Notes under the pieces: model-generated
What the model was told of the DNA's origin: nothing
Databases searched by the model: none
What the model saw: the letters and a program-made list of their open reading frames with translations, nothing else
In this document: in pieces, positions 39,850 to 49,437 of the stretch
Numbering within the stretch: the first letter of the stretch is position 1
How the letters are laid out: every line of letters starts with the position of its first letter
Translations under genes and position numbers: made by a program
Assembly (NCBI RefSeq): GCF_900114495.1
Contig: NZ_FOZI01000001.1
Coordinates: 887,469 to 951,468, forward strand
Length of the DNA stretch: 64,000 nt
From: Dyella sp. OK004
GTDB taxonomy: Bacteria; Pseudomonadota; Gammaproteobacteria; Xanthomonadales; Rhodanobacteraceae
Direction of reading: 5' to 3'

Positions 39850-42516
39850 ATGTCCGACGTTAACCGGGAAGCACGCGCCGACGCTCTGCTCGACAGCGTG
39901 CAGGAAGAGCGCCATCGCCGCCTTAAGATTTTCCTCGGCGCCGCGCCCGGCGTGGGCAAGACGTTTGCCATGCTCTCCGCCGCCCGCGAACTGAAGCGGC
40001 AAGGCGTGGATGTGGTGGTCGGCCTGGTGGAGACGCATGGCCGCACCGAGACTTCGGCACTGCTGGAAGGACTGGAAGTACTGCCGCGCCGGCAAGTGAA
40101 CTACCGCGGGCGCGACTTCACTGAGTTCGATCTGGACGCCGCGCTGGCACGACGGCCCGCGGTGATCCTGGTCGACGAACTGGCGCACCGCAATTTGCCA
40201 GGGGGGCGGCACGAGCGCCGCTGGCAGGACATCGCCGAACTGCTGGACGCCGGCATCGAGGTGTATAGCGCACTCAACGTGCAACACCTGGAGAGCCTCA
40301 ACGATCAGGTGCGGCGCATCACCAACGTCACCGTGCGCGAGACGGTGCCGGATGCGTTCCTGGATCGTGCGCGCGATATCGTGCTGGTCGACCTGCCGCC
40401 GCGCGAGCTTATCCAGCGCTTGAAGCAGGGCAAGGTCTACGTGCCGGAAACCGCGGCCGCAGCGCTCGATGCGTTTTTCTCTCCGACCAACCTTGCCGCC
40501 TTGCGCGAGCTGGCGGTGGACACGGTTGCCGGCCATGTAGACAGCGATCTGCGCGATCACATGCTGGCGCGTGGCGGCGCGATGCCGGTGCGGCGGCGCG
40601 TGCTCGCCGCCATCGATGGCCACAGCCAGAGCGAATACCTGGTACGCGTGGCGCGACGCATCGCCGAGCGGCGTGGCGCGCCATGGAGCGTGGCTTTTGT
40701 CGACACCGGCGCCACCCTGGACAAGACCCGCCGCGAACAACTCGATGCAGCCATGCGGCTCGCGCGCCGCTTGGGCGGCGACACCATCGTGCTGCGCGGC
40801 CATGCCGTCGCGGACGAGCTGATTGCGCACGCGGACCGTGAAGGCATCGGCCAGATCATCCTGGGCCGCACACGCGAGCGGCCGCTCGCGCGCATGCTGG
40901 GGCGCTCGCTGACGCAGTTGTTGCTGCGCCGTGGCGCGCACCTGGAACTGACCATCATCGCGACGCCGGCGGAACGCGCGCAGTCGCGTCGTCGATTGCG
41001 CATGCCGGGTGGACGCGGGCGACGCAGCGAGTACATCTACGCCACCCTTGCCACGCTGGTGGCGTTCGGCCTTTCCTTTGTTGCCGACCGCTATCTGTCG
41101 GTGGCCAATCTGTCGCTGATCTTCCTTACGGCCGTACTGGTGGTGGCGGTGCGCACACGCATGGCGGTAGCGGTATACACCGCGACGCTGTGTTTCCTCG
41201 GCTACAACTTTTTCTTCGCGCCGCCGCGCTACACATTGGTCATCGCCAACTTCGACGACGTGCTGGCGGTGTGCCTGTTCTTTGTCGCTGCACTGGTGTG
41301 CAGCCGGCTGGCAACCCAGCTGTCCAGCCAGGTGGAATCGATGCGCGCGGCGCACGCGCATGCACGCGCCCTGCTTGCGCTCGGGCAGCGGCTGGCCACC
41401 AGTACTGATGCGGCCGGTATCCGCGATGTTGGAGCCGGTGCACTGGCGCACGCCCTGCGTTGCGACGTGGCCGTGCTGATGCGCGACCCGAGCCGGGTAT
41501 TGCACGCCGTTGCCACGTCGCCGCGCGATGTGCGGCTCACGCCGCAGGATCTGGCCGCTGCCGACTGGTGCGAGCAGCACGCTGAACCTGCGGGCCGCTA
41601 CACCGACACCTTGAATGCCGCGCCATGTTGGGCGCTGCCGCTGGGCGGCGAAAATCATCGGCTCGGCGTCGCCGCGTTGCGCTTTCCGGCTGAAGCGCAC
41701 GACCTGTCGCCCGATCAGCGCAGCCTGGCGCTGGCGATGGTGCAGGACATCGGCCAGGCGCTGGAGCGCGCACGCCTGACCGACGAACTGGAAGGCGCAC
41801 GCGTGCAGGGCGAGACCGAGCGTTTGCGCAACGCGCTGCTTTCATCGGTATCGCACGACCTGCGCTCACCACTCGCTTCGATGATCGGTTCCGCCGGCAC
41901 GCTGGCCAGCTATGGCGATCAGTTGCCGGCGGGCGAGCGGAAGGAGCTGCTCGAAGCGATCCTTGGCGAAGGACAGCGTCTCGATCGCTATATCCAGAAC
42001 TTGCTCGACATGACCAAGCTGGGGCACGGCACACTCAAGCTCAACCGCGACTGGACCGATGTCGCCGAGATTGTCGCCGCCGCCGTCACGCGCCTGCACA
42101 AGCTGTTCCCGGAGCTGAAGGTGGACACCATGCTGCCGCCGGGCACGGTACTGCTCTATGTGCACCCCGCACTGATCGAGCAGGCGCTGTTCAACATTCT
42201 GGAGAACGCCGCGCGCTTCTCGCCGCCGGGCGAGGCGGTGCGGGTGATCGTGCGCAGCGCGGCGGAAAAACTCCAGATCGATGTAATCGACCGCGGCCCG
42301 GGCATTCCCGAGGATGAGCGTGCGCTTATCTTCGATATGTTCTATTCGGTGGCACGCGGTGACCGCGCGCCACAGGGCACCGGACTGGGGCTGGCGATTT
42401 GCCGCGGCATGATCGGCGCGCATGGGGGAAGCGTGGAGGCCTTGCCCGGAGATGGCATCGGCACCACCATTCGCATCACCCTGCCCCTGCCACCACCTCC
42501 TGAAGAAACCCCATGA
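39850..42516 (+). CDS. kdpD: Sensor histidine kinase KdpD
   Basis: 888-aa inner-membrane sensor controlling kdp. The N-terminal KdpD domain has Walker A GAAPGVGKT (30-38) and the DELAHRN motif, followed by a universal-stress-like domain (about 250-375). Four closely spaced transmembrane helices lie at about 395-490, then a GAF-like segment, the HisKA domain with His669 in SVSHDLRSPLASM, and HATPase motifs NILENAARF, DRGPGIPEDE and GTGLGLAICRGM. It responds to low K+ and turgor in E. coli. Stop overlaps the kdpE start as ATGA. Confidence 0.97.
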   Translation: MSDVNREARADALLDSVQEERHRRLKIFLGAAPGVGKTFAMLSAARELKRQGVDVVVGLVETHGRTETSALLEGLEVLPRRQVNYRGRDFTEFDLDAALARRPAVILVDELAHRNLPGGRHERRWQDIAELLDAGIEVYSALNVQHLESLNDQVRRITNVTVRETVPDAFLDRARDIVLVDLPPRELIQRLKQGKVYVPETAAAALDAFFSPTNLAALRELAVDTVAGHVDSDLRDHMLARGGAMPVRRRVLAAIDGHSQSEYLVRVARRIAERRGAPWSVAFVDTGATLDKTRREQLDAAMRLARRLGGDTIVLRGHAVADELIAHADREGIGQIILGRTRERPLARMLGRSLTQLLLRRGAHLELTIIATPAERAQSRRRLRMPGGRGRRSEYIYATLATLVAFGLSFVADRYLSVANLSLIFLTAVLVVAVRTRMAVAVYTATLCFLGYNFFFAPPRYTLVIANFDDVLAVCLFFVAALVCSRLATQLSSQVESMRAAHAHARALLALGQRLATSTDAAGIRDVGAGALAHALRCDVAVLMRDPSRVLHAVATSPRDVRLTPQDLAAADWCEQHAEPAGRYTDTLNAAPCWALPLGGENHRLGVAALRFPAEAHDLSPDQRSLALAMVQDIGQALERARLTDELEGARVQGETERLRNALLSSVSHDLRSPLASMIGSAGTLASYGDQLPAGERKELLEAILGEGQRLDRYIQNLLDMTKLGHGTLKLNRDWTDVAEIVAAAVTRLHKLFPELKVDTMLPPGTVLLYVHPALIEQALFNILENAARFSPPGEAVRVIVRSAAEKLQIDVIDRGPGIPEDERALIFDMFYSVARGDRAPQGTGLGLAICRGMIGAHGGSVEALPGDGIGTTIRITLPLPPPPEETP

Positions 42517-43214
42517 CTGCCGCCGCCCCCTGCGTGTTGGTAATCGACGACGAAGCGCAGATCCGCAAGTTTCTCGATATCGGTCTCCGCGCCGAGGGTT
42601 ACGAGGTCGTGCTGGCGGCGAACGCGGCCGAGGGTCTGGCCAAGGCTGCCACGCGCACGCCCGACGTGGTGATCCTGGATATCGGCTTGCCCGATCGTGA
42701 AGGCCATGAGGTGCTGGCCGAACTGCGCCAGTGGAGTCAGGTGCCGGTGCTGATGCTGTCGGTACGCGATTCGGAGAGCGAAAAGGTGCGCGCGCTCGAC
42801 GCCGGCGCCAATGACTACGTCACCAAGCCGTTTGGTATCCAGGAGCTGATGGCGCGCCTGCGCGCGCTGCTGCGCAATCGTCCCGACGAGCCCGAGCCGG
42901 CCCCGCAACGCTACGACGATGGCCACCTCGCCATCGACCTGGCGCGACGCGAAGTGCATCTCGATAGCCAGCCACTCTCGCTCACCCGCAAGGAATACGC
43001 CGTGCTGGCCATGCTGTTCCGCCACGCCGGCCGCGTGGTGACGCAGCAGCAACTGCTGCGCGAGATCTGGGGCGCCACCCATGTGCAGGACACGCACTAC
43101 CTGCGCATCGTGCTCGGCAAATTGCGACAGAAACTGGGTGACGATCCGGCAGCGCCACGCTGGCTGAAAACCGAGCCCGGTGTGGGTTATCGCTTCCTCG
43201 GCGGAAGCCTGTAG
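42513..43214 (+). CDS. kdpE: Response regulator KdpE
   Basis: 233-aa OmpR-type transcription factor phosphorylated by KdpD, expected to activate the operon. The receiver domain holds the acidic pair IDDE, the phosphorylation site Asp56 in VILDIGLPDREG and Lys in YVTKPFG. The DNA-binding winged helix occupies about 130-230 (LTRKEYAVLAMLFRHAGRVV, KTEPGVGYRFL). The ATG overlaps kdpD. The stop TAG (43212-43214) is formed by the first bases of a GTAGGAGCGC repeat. No sure KdpE box was seen upstream of 33202. Confidence 0.97.
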   Translation: MTAAAPCVLVIDDEAQIRKFLDIGLRAEGYEVVLAANAAEGLAKAATRTPDVVILDIGLPDREGHEVLAELRQWSQVPVLMLSVRDSESEKVRALDAGANDYVTKPFGIQELMARLRALLRNRPDEPEPAPQRYDDGHLAIDLARREVHLDSQPLSLTRKEYAVLAMLFRHAGRVVTQQQLLREIWGATHVQDTHYLRIVLGKLRQKLGDDPAAPRWLKTEPGVGYRFLGGSL

Positions 43215-43367
43215 GAGCGCACCCTGTGCGCGACCGGCATGGCAAAACGCCTCGCAGGTGTTCGCAGAGCCATCCATACCCTCGTTCTCTGCCGTGCAAA
43301 CCGGCGGGACTGCCGGTTTGTCGCGCGCAGAGCCTGCCCCGGACTCGATCCGGGGGTGCGCTCCTAC
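43211..43367. repeat. Palindrome-ended intergenic repeat, copy 2
   Basis: Starts GTAGGAGCGCACC and ends GGTGCGCTCCTAC, a perfect 13-bp inverted pair. The right part (43323-43367) matches 7498-7541 with few differences, including CCGGACTCGATCCGG. An inner ACCGGC / GCCGGT hairpin region lies near 43300-43320. It overlaps the kdpE stop and fills most of the gap to the HAD gene (43215-43444). Confidence 0.8.
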
Positions 43368-43444
43368 CATCATCATCAGTACGTGGTCGCTACCGTCACG
43401 CGGGATAAGCGACACTTCGCGTTCGACTGATCTGGAGATTCCCC

Positions 43445-44128
43445 ATGCCCCGCAGCAGCACGGCCTTCCTGTTCGATCTCGACGGCACGCTGGTCGACAG
43501 CGTCTATCAGCACGTACTGGCATGGAAGGAAGCACTGGACTCCGAGGGCGTGGAGCTGTCGGTGTGGCGCATCCATCGCAAGATCGGTATGAGCGGCGGG
43601 CTGTTCACCAACATCCTGCTGCGTGAAACCGGCCTGGAGATCACGGAGGAACGGCTGGCGCGGCTACATCAGCGACACGCGGAAGCGTTCAACCGACAGC
43701 ACACGCAGGGATTGGTGCGGCCGTTGCCCGGCGCGCGCGAGTTGCTCGCCTATCTCACTGAGCAGGGCTATCCCTGGGCCATTGCCACGAGTGGCCGCAT
43801 GCAGACCGCCGCGCACAATATCGCCGCGCTCGGTGTCGATCCGACCAAAGTACCGGTGGTGACGCGCGACCAGGTGAAGCATGCCAAACCCGATCCCGAC
43901 CTGTTCCTCGCCGCCGCCGAGCGTCTTGGCGTGGATATCCAGCAATCGCTGGTGATCGGCGACAGTATCTGGGACATGCTCGCCGCGCAGCGTGCACGCG
44001 CGCTGGGTGTCGGTCTGCTTTCCGGCGGCTATGGCGAGGACGAGCTGGCCCGTTCCGGCGCATTCCGCGTGTATGACGATCCGGCTGACCTGCTGCGCCA
44101 TATCGACGAAGTCGCGGCGAGGCCCTGA
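43445..44128 (+). CDS. HAD-superfamily hydrolase, phosphoglycolate phosphatase-like
   Basis: 227-aa HAD phosphatase with a C1-type cap. Motif I is FLFDLDGTLVDS (Asp11, Asp13), motif II IATSGRMQTAAHN, motif III KHAKPDPDLFLAA (Lys) and motif IV VIGDSIWDMLAA. The cap includes KIGMSGGLFTNILL. Substrate is not decidable from sequence; phosphoglycolate, sugar phosphates or beta-phosphoglucomutase-like activity are all possible. GGAGATTCCCC precedes the ATG. It is isolated from kdpE by the repeat. Confidence 0.9.
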   Translation: MPRSSTAFLFDLDGTLVDSVYQHVLAWKEALDSEGVELSVWRIHRKIGMSGGLFTNILLRETGLEITEERLARLHQRHAEAFNRQHTQGLVRPLPGARELLAYLTEQGYPWAIATSGRMQTAAHNIAALGVDPTKVPVVTRDQVKHAKPDPDLFLAAAERLGVDIQQSLVIGDSIWDMLAAQRARALGVGLLSGGYGEDELARSGAFRVYDDPADLLRHIDEVAARP

Positions 44129-44234
44129 GCCCGGCCGCGGCGTGGTTCGCGCGTCACGTGTCAGGCGCGATTCAGCGCGGAAGCACGGGCTCGCGCTAGT
44201 CTCGAAGACCCCACCCGATGGCCGGAGCCGCATC

Positions 44235-44570
44235 ATGCGCCGACTCGCCCTTATCAGTCTTCCGCTTGCCGTGATCGTTGCTGCCTGTTCGTCACCGCAG
44301 GCACCGCAACCGGATCAGCCGCCCAAACCACAGGCCGCCGCCGCGGCACCGGCCAATGCCTCACTGGGCTCGCACGAATGGTATCAATGGGTCGATCAGC
44401 GCCTTGGCGTCAGCGACGACCAGGCGCATGGCCCGGACTTTGGTTCCGACGAATGGAACCTCGCCGTGCAGCACAAGCTGGGACAGGAAGCGCCACAGTC
44501 GAAGCCGGGTTCACCCGAGTGGCAGCAGGCGGTGGATGCCTTGCTGCGCACACGCGTCCAGTCGCACTGA
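44235..44570 (+). CDS. Small lipoprotein of unknown function
   Basis: 111-aa protein. MRRLALISLPLAVIVAAC is a lipoprotein signal with Cys18, followed by a Pro/Ala/Gln-rich linker. The mature domain contains a duplicated-looking motif: SHEWYQWVDQRLGVSD, SDEWNLAVQHKLGQEA and SPEWQQAVDALLRTRV, i.e. three S-x-E-W units spaced about 30 residues. This suggests a small three-unit helical repeat. I recognise no named family. The ATG at 44235 starts the signal peptide. The next gene is convergent, ending five bases after its stop. Confidence 0.75.
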   Translation: MRRLALISLPLAVIVAACSSPQAPQPDQPPKPQAAAAAPANASLGSHEWYQWVDQRLGVSDDQAHGPDFGSDEWNLAVQHKLGQEAPQSKPGSPEWQQAVDALLRTRVQSH

Positions 44571-44575
44571 GCGAC

Positions 44576-45196
44576 TCAGATCCGCTGCAGCCTTGCGTAG
44601 GTGAAGTGCTGCTCCGCACCGCCGGGAGTGTGATGCGTTTCCCTGGTGCTCTCTACCAGCCCGAAGGCGGCACCGAATATCGCCTGCAAACTCGCCACGC
44701 CATAACGCGCCACCGGCAATCCGCTGCAACTCTCGGGGCCGTCTTCCGCAAAGGTGGCGATAACCATCTGGCCATCCGGCAGCAGGCTGCGCTGCAACGT
44801 TTCCAGATAGAGCTTACGGTCATGCGCGTCGACCAGGAAATGGAAGACCGCGCGGTCGTGCCACAAGGCATAGCGCTTCGACGGAGCAAAGCCGAGTACG
44901 TCAGCCACGATCCAGTCGACGCGGGATGCCAGCGACCCCAGACGCTCCTGCGCCGTGCTCAGCGCGGCAGATGAAATATCCAGCACCGACAGATCGTCGC
45001 GGCCCTCATCCAGCAAGGCATCGATCAAGGTGGACGCGCCACCGCCAACGTCGATGAGCGGAGCTTCCAGCGGCAGGCCAGCGTCCCGGATCATCGACAG
45101 CGAAACGTCGGGCCGGCGCTGATACCAGCTCACCGCATCGGACGCCTTGGTTTCGTAGGCGTGTTCCCAATGTTGTTTGCGCGTGATGTCGACCAT
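44576..45196 (-). CDS. Class I SAM-dependent methyltransferase
   Basis: 206-aa soluble methyltransferase. It begins DITRKQHWEHAYETKASDAVSWYQ, typical of a tellurite/thiopurine-type group. Motif I is LIDVGGGASTLIDALLDEG, the acidic residue follows in LSVLDISSAALS, then WIVADVLGF and the HDRAVFHFL segment. The substrate is unknown. The ATG at 45194-45196 has AGGTGA upstream; a GTG three codons earlier is the alternative. It converges with the small lipoprotein gene and follows the helicase gene in the opposite strand order. Confidence 0.88.
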   Translation of the reverse strand: MVDITRKQHWEHAYETKASDAVSWYQRRPDVSLSMIRDAGLPLEAPLIDVGGGASTLIDALLDEGRDDLSVLDISSAALSTAQERLGSLASRVDWIVADVLGFAPSKRYALWHDRAVFHFLVDAHDRKLYLETLQRSLLPDGQMVIATFAEDGPESCSGLPVARYGVASLQAIFGAAFGLVESTRETHHTPGGAEQHFTYARLQRI

Positions 45197-45261
45197 GGTG
45201 ATCACCTAGCTACGTATCCGCAAAGAATACGCGCATCAGGCAGCGCCGCAGGGGGACGAAT

Positions 45262-48200
45262 TCAGCCTGGTGCGAGCAGCGCGTCGAGGTCCTCCTGATC
45301 GAAGCTCAACCGCTCGCGCGTACCGCCGCCTTCCAGCACAGCTTCGGCCAGTTCGGCCTTGCGCGCCTTCAGTTCCTCGATGCGTTCCTCGACCGTGCCT
45401 GAGGTGATCAGGCGGAACACGAACACCGGTTTGTCCTGGCCGATGCGATGCGCGCGGTCGCTGGCCTGCGCTTCGGCGGCTGGATTCCACCATGGGTCGT
45501 AGTGGATCACTGTATCGGCGGCGGTTAGGTTGAGACCCACGCCGCCGGCCTTGAGCGACAACAGGAACAATGGCACGTCGCCTTCCTGGAACTGGCGCAC
45601 CGGTTCGGCGCGATCACGCGTCTCGCCGGTGAGGGTGACGTACGGAATGCGGTGACGATCGAGTTCGTGCGCGATCAGCTTGAGCATTTCGGTGAACTGC
45701 GAAAACAGCAGCACCTTGCGCCCTTCCGCCAACAGCGCGGGCAGCATGTCCATCAGCAGCTCGAACTTGGCGGAATCGCGCACACCGCGCGCGGCTTCCA
45801 ATTTCACCAGACGCGGGTCGCAGCAAACCTGGCGCAGTTTGAGCAGCGCATCGAGCACCACGATGCCGCTATGCGAGATACCGCGCTGGGAAATCACTTC
45901 GCGCAACTCTTCAGCCAGCGACAGGCGCAGGCCTTCGTAGAGTTCGCGCTGGCGCCCTTCCAATACCACGCGACGTGTGATCTCGGTTTTCGGCGGCAGC
46001 TCGGAAGCAACCTGGGCTTTCGTACGGCGCAGGATGAACGGTGCGAGGCGATGGTTGAGGCGATCCTGGCATTCGGTGTCGCGCTGCTTTTCGATCGGCA
46101 CTCGATAGTGGCGGCGGAACGCGCCTTCATCGCCGAGCAGGCCGGGCACGGCCAGATCGACCTGCGACCACAGTTCGCCGAGATGATTTTCCAGCGGCGT
46201 GCCGGTGAGGCAGACGCAACGCGGCGCGCGCAGGCTCAACACCGCACGGCGGGCCTGGGTACGTGGGTTCTTCACCTGCTGCGCTTCGTCCAGCACGATC
46301 AGTTCGAACGCCTGCTTGCGCAAGGTCACCACGTCGCGCGGCAACAACGCGTAGCTGGTGAGCACGATGTCCTGCGCACCCAGCTGCGAGAAATCGCCGC
46401 CGCGCTGCGGGCCGTGCAGGGCCAGCACTTTCAGTGACGGGGCGAAGCGCGCGACTTCGGCCTGCCAGTTCGGGATCAGGCTGGTCGGCACCACGATCAG
46501 GGCCGGGCGTGTCAGCGCGCCGCGCTCTTTCAGCGCAAGCAAGTGCGTGATCAGCTGCAGCGTTTTACCCAGACCCATATCGTCGGCGAGCACTCCGCCG
46601 ACGCCTGCTTCGGCGAGCGCGTTCAACCAGCGCAGACCTTCGCGCTGATAAGGACGCAGCTCCACGGTGATTCCGTCGGGCACCGCATCGCTGGCGCGCT
46701 CCGCGGCGTCGCGCAGTCGCGCGGTAAAACCACGCAGTTGTTCCGGCGCTTCCAGCGCACCGCCAGCGGGCAGCGCTTCAACGATTTCTTCGAGACGACC
46801 CGCCTGCACGCGCGGCAGGTGCAACTTCTTCTTGGGTTTTTCCAGGTATTCCGCCAACGGCGCCAGCAGGCCACGCAATTCTTTCAGACGCACCGGCACG
46901 CGGCGGCGCTCGTCCACCGGCGCGTACCACACGGCGTCTTCCGGCTCGTTCGGCGCGGGGCTGAGATTGAGCTGATGTTCGGCCAATGCCTGCGCCACCG
47001 CGGGCAACAGGTTGTGACGCTTGCCTTCGACCTCGATGCCGATCTCCAGGTCGAAGGCATGATCGTCGGCGTCTTCCACCGCGTTGCCATACCAGCGCAC
47101 CGGGCCTTCCAATACTTCAAATGGAAAACTGGGCGCGTATTCGAGCTGAAAACCTTCGACTTCGAGCTTCGGCCGCAGCGAGAGCCAGCGGGCCGGGGTG
47201 TTCACTTCAAGTGCACCGGCGTAGCCCTTGCCGGGGAACAGCCACGCGTCTTCGGGCAAGGTGTCAGCGAGATCCCACGGCAGGCCTTCGGTATCCACGC
47301 CGGGGGTGAGGCCGGCGCGTTCAAGCTGCTCCATCGCGGTGAGTTCTTCCGCACGACGGCGCGCGATTTCCACCAGGACACCGTTGCGCACGCGGCGCAC
47401 CAGCGGCTCGCCGCCGCGACCGGGCAGGCGTTCGCCGGCGTAATCAAAGGCCAGGCGTGCATAAGCGAGTGGCGGCGTGCCCGCAGCGAGGCGCGCGTGG
47501 CGAGTCAGCGCATGCAGGATGAGTATCGGCTTGGGCGCCAGCTCGGCACGGCGTAATTCGGCAAAGACTTGCGGCAGCGGGATGCGATGCGTCAAGCGGC
47601 TACCCGGCAACGCGTCACGCAGGCGGCGACCATGCTCATGCTTCAGCGCCGGCAGATCCAGCCAGTGCGTTTCTTCCACCGGCGCTTCGAGATGACCGAG
47701 TTCGGCGCGCTCGGGATCCAGATACCACAATGAATCGACGCGCAGCAGGCGCTGATTTTGCGGCAGTGACGGCAGCAGGCGCTGGCTGCCGTCCTTCTCC
47801 AGTTGCCAGTGCCAGTTGAGCTGATGCGATTTGCCGCGCGACAGGCGCAGGCCGGCGAGGCCGCCGAGAAAGCATGGTGCGGTGTCGAGAATTTCCGCTA
47901 GCAAGGTATCGCCGACGTGCCCGGCGAGCCGCGCATAGCTGCGGCTCTTGCGCACGGACTGCGGCAGGCCGAGCATGGTGGCGGCGAGGCGCTGTTCGTG
48001 CGGCTCCAGCGGCAGTTGTGCGAGATGGCGGCTGTCTAGCGGCGCCGGCCGCACGAAACGGCCCTGCTCAGCGACGGCCAGCAACACCGGCGCCACATCG
48101 ATGCGCACGAAGGGCACACCTTCTTCCGGAATCACATCGAGGAAAAAGCCGAGCACACCACGCTCATGCGCTGCAGCGAGCGCGGTTTCGGCCAGCAGCT

Positions 48201-48339
48201 TGCACCACACGGGCGGCAGCGGCTCACCGCTGTCGTCGCGACGCGGCGGCATGGGATCGCCAAGCTGTTTCTCGTCGGGTTGCTGCATGCGCGTGAGGTC
48301 CGCCGGGGCAACCAAAAGACCGAGCTTAGCAAGGCCCAT
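45262..48339 (-). CDS. SNF2-family DEAD/DEAH-box helicase
   Basis: 1025-aa Swi2/Snf2-type ATPase. Motif I is ADDMGLGKT (around 584-593), Walker B is LDEAQ (around 682-687), motif III CLTGTPLENHLGELWS, and motif VI QASDRAHRIGQ. The N-terminal half (about 1-560) is a large poorly conserved region seen in bacterial Snf2 proteins. The SWIM zinc-finger at the start of many relatives is not seen, and only about 60 bp separates this start from gpsA. It may remodel DNA-protein complexes such as stalled polymerase; the exact role is unknown. The ATG is at 48337-48339. Confidence 0.9.
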   Translation of the reverse strand: MGLAKLGLLVAPADLTRMQQPDEKQLGDPMPPRRDDSGEPLPPVWCKLLAETALAAAHERGVLGFFLDVIPEEGVPFVRIDVAPVLLAVAEQGRFVRPAPLDSRHLAQLPLEPHEQRLAATMLGLPQSVRKSRSYARLAGHVGDTLLAEILDTAPCFLGGLAGLRLSRGKSHQLNWHWQLEKDGSQRLLPSLPQNQRLLRVDSLWYLDPERAELGHLEAPVEETHWLDLPALKHEHGRRLRDALPGSRLTHRIPLPQVFAELRRAELAPKPILILHALTRHARLAAGTPPLAYARLAFDYAGERLPGRGGEPLVRRVRNGVLVEIARRRAEELTAMEQLERAGLTPGVDTEGLPWDLADTLPEDAWLFPGKGYAGALEVNTPARWLSLRPKLEVEGFQLEYAPSFPFEVLEGPVRWYGNAVEDADDHAFDLEIGIEVEGKRHNLLPAVAQALAEHQLNLSPAPNEPEDAVWYAPVDERRRVPVRLKELRGLLAPLAEYLEKPKKKLHLPRVQAGRLEEIVEALPAGGALEAPEQLRGFTARLRDAAERASDAVPDGITVELRPYQREGLRWLNALAEAGVGGVLADDMGLGKTLQLITHLLALKERGALTRPALIVVPTSLIPNWQAEVARFAPSLKVLALHGPQRGGDFSQLGAQDIVLTSYALLPRDVVTLRKQAFELIVLDEAQQVKNPRTQARRAVLSLRAPRCVCLTGTPLENHLGELWSQVDLAVPGLLGDEGAFRRHYRVPIEKQRDTECQDRLNHRLAPFILRRTKAQVASELPPKTEITRRVVLEGRQRELYEGLRLSLAEELREVISQRGISHSGIVVLDALLKLRQVCCDPRLVKLEAARGVRDSAKFELLMDMLPALLAEGRKVLLFSQFTEMLKLIAHELDRHRIPYVTLTGETRDRAEPVRQFQEGDVPLFLLSLKAGGVGLNLTAADTVIHYDPWWNPAAEAQASDRAHRIGQDKPVFVFRLITSGTVEERIEELKARKAELAEAVLEGGGTRERLSFDQEDLDALLAPG

Positions 48340-48402
48340 GCACAGATGCGCGTCTCGCCGCCCGGTTTTTCACACCGGGCAGCCAGGGATGCTCGGGATG
48401 GT

Positions 48403-49428
48403 TCAGAACGGGCCGAACAGGCCTTGCGGGTATTCCGGCTTCTGCTCGCGCGCCATCAGCGCTTTCAGGCCTTCCACCGGTGTGACCTCACCGTGCAGCA
48501 CGGCGCGCACGCCGTTGCTGATCGGCAGGTCCAGACCGTGTTTGGCGGCCAATCGCGCGACTTCATCGGCGGTAACGACGCTTTCGACTACCTGACCGAT
48601 CTGGCGCACGGCCTCGTCGATGGCGATGCCACGCCCTAGCGCCAGACCAAGCCGGCGGTTGCGCGACAGGTCGCCGGTACAGGTCAGCACCAGGTCACCG
48701 AGGCCGGACAGGCCCATCAGCGTTTCCGGGCGAGCACCCAGGGCAACGCCAAGACGCAGCATCTCGTTCATGCCGCGGGTGATCAGGCCGGCGCGGGCGT
48801 TGAGGCCCAGATTCATGCCGTCGGCGACGCCGGTGGCGACCGCCAGCACGTTCTTCATCGCACCGCCCAGTTCCGCGCCCAGCACATCGCTGCCGGAATA
48901 CGCGCGGAAGTTCGGCGCGTGCAGCATCAGGGCGAGCTGGTGCGCGAAGGCATCGTCGTCCGAATGCACGGTGACCGCGCTGGGCAGGCCCAGGGCGACT
49001 TCCTTGGCAAAGGACGGCCCGGTGACTACCGCCGCGGCGCGGCCGGGCAGCTTTTCCGCGACCAGTTCATGCAGGAAGCGGCCGGTGCCCGGCTCGAAGC
49101 CCTTGGTGGCCCAGGCGATGCTGGTGCCGGGATCGAGCATCGGCGCGATCTCGTCCAGCATGCTGGCGAAGGCATGGCTGGGCACCACCAGCAGCACGAT
49201 CCCGGCGCCGCGCACGGCGGCGGCGAGATCGCTCTGGTACTGCAGCTCTACCGGCAATTGAATGTCCGGCAGATAGCGCTGGTTCTCGCGAGCATCAGCC
49301 ATCGCCGCCAGCGCACTGGCGTCGCGTCCCCACAGGCGAGTAGGCACCCCATTGCGTGAGGCCAGCGCCGCGAGCGCCGTGCCCCACGAACCGGCTCCCA
49401 GCACCGCCAGAGTCGGATATGCAGCCAT
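48403..49428 (-). CDS. gpsA: NAD(P)-dependent glycerol-3-phosphate dehydrogenase
   Basis: 341-aa cytosolic enzyme reducing dihydroxyacetone phosphate to sn-glycerol-3-phosphate for phospholipid synthesis. The nucleotide-binding site is [14 protein letters not shown], followed by [27 protein letters not shown], the catalytic Lys in [14 protein letters not shown], and [17 protein letters not shown]. Length fits GpsA (about 335-340 aa). The ATG is at 49426-49428, nine bases after the secB stop, as in the conserved secB-gpsA pair of other proteobacteria. Confidence 0.97.
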   Translation of the reverse strand: MAAYPTLAVLGAGSWGTALAALASRNGVPTRLWGRDASALAAMADARENQRYLPDIQLPVELQYQSDLAAAVRGAGIVLLVVPSHAFASMLDEIAPMLDPGTSIAWATKGFEPGTGRFLHELVAEKLPGRAAAVVTGPSFAKEVALGLPSAVTVHSDDDAFAHQLALMLHAPNFRAYSGSDVLGAELGGAMKNVLAVATGVADGMNLGLNARAGLITRGMNEMLRLGVALGARPETLMGLSGLGDLVLTCTGDLSRNRRLGLALGRGIAIDEAVRQIGQVVESVVTADEVARLAAKHGLDLPISNGVRAVLHGEVTPVEGLKALMAREQKPEYPQGLFGPF

Positions 49429-49437
49429 GTCGGGGAC

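Noticed and set aside
39808-41700. 630-codon frame opposite kdpD
   Set aside because: Antisense to the kdpD catalytic domains and of biased composition; no family resemblance.
48360-48380. GCCCGG/CCGGGC hairpin between gpsA and the SNF2 helicase gene
   Set aside because: Six-bp stem with a loop holding the T-run, so it does not have the form of an intrinsic terminator.
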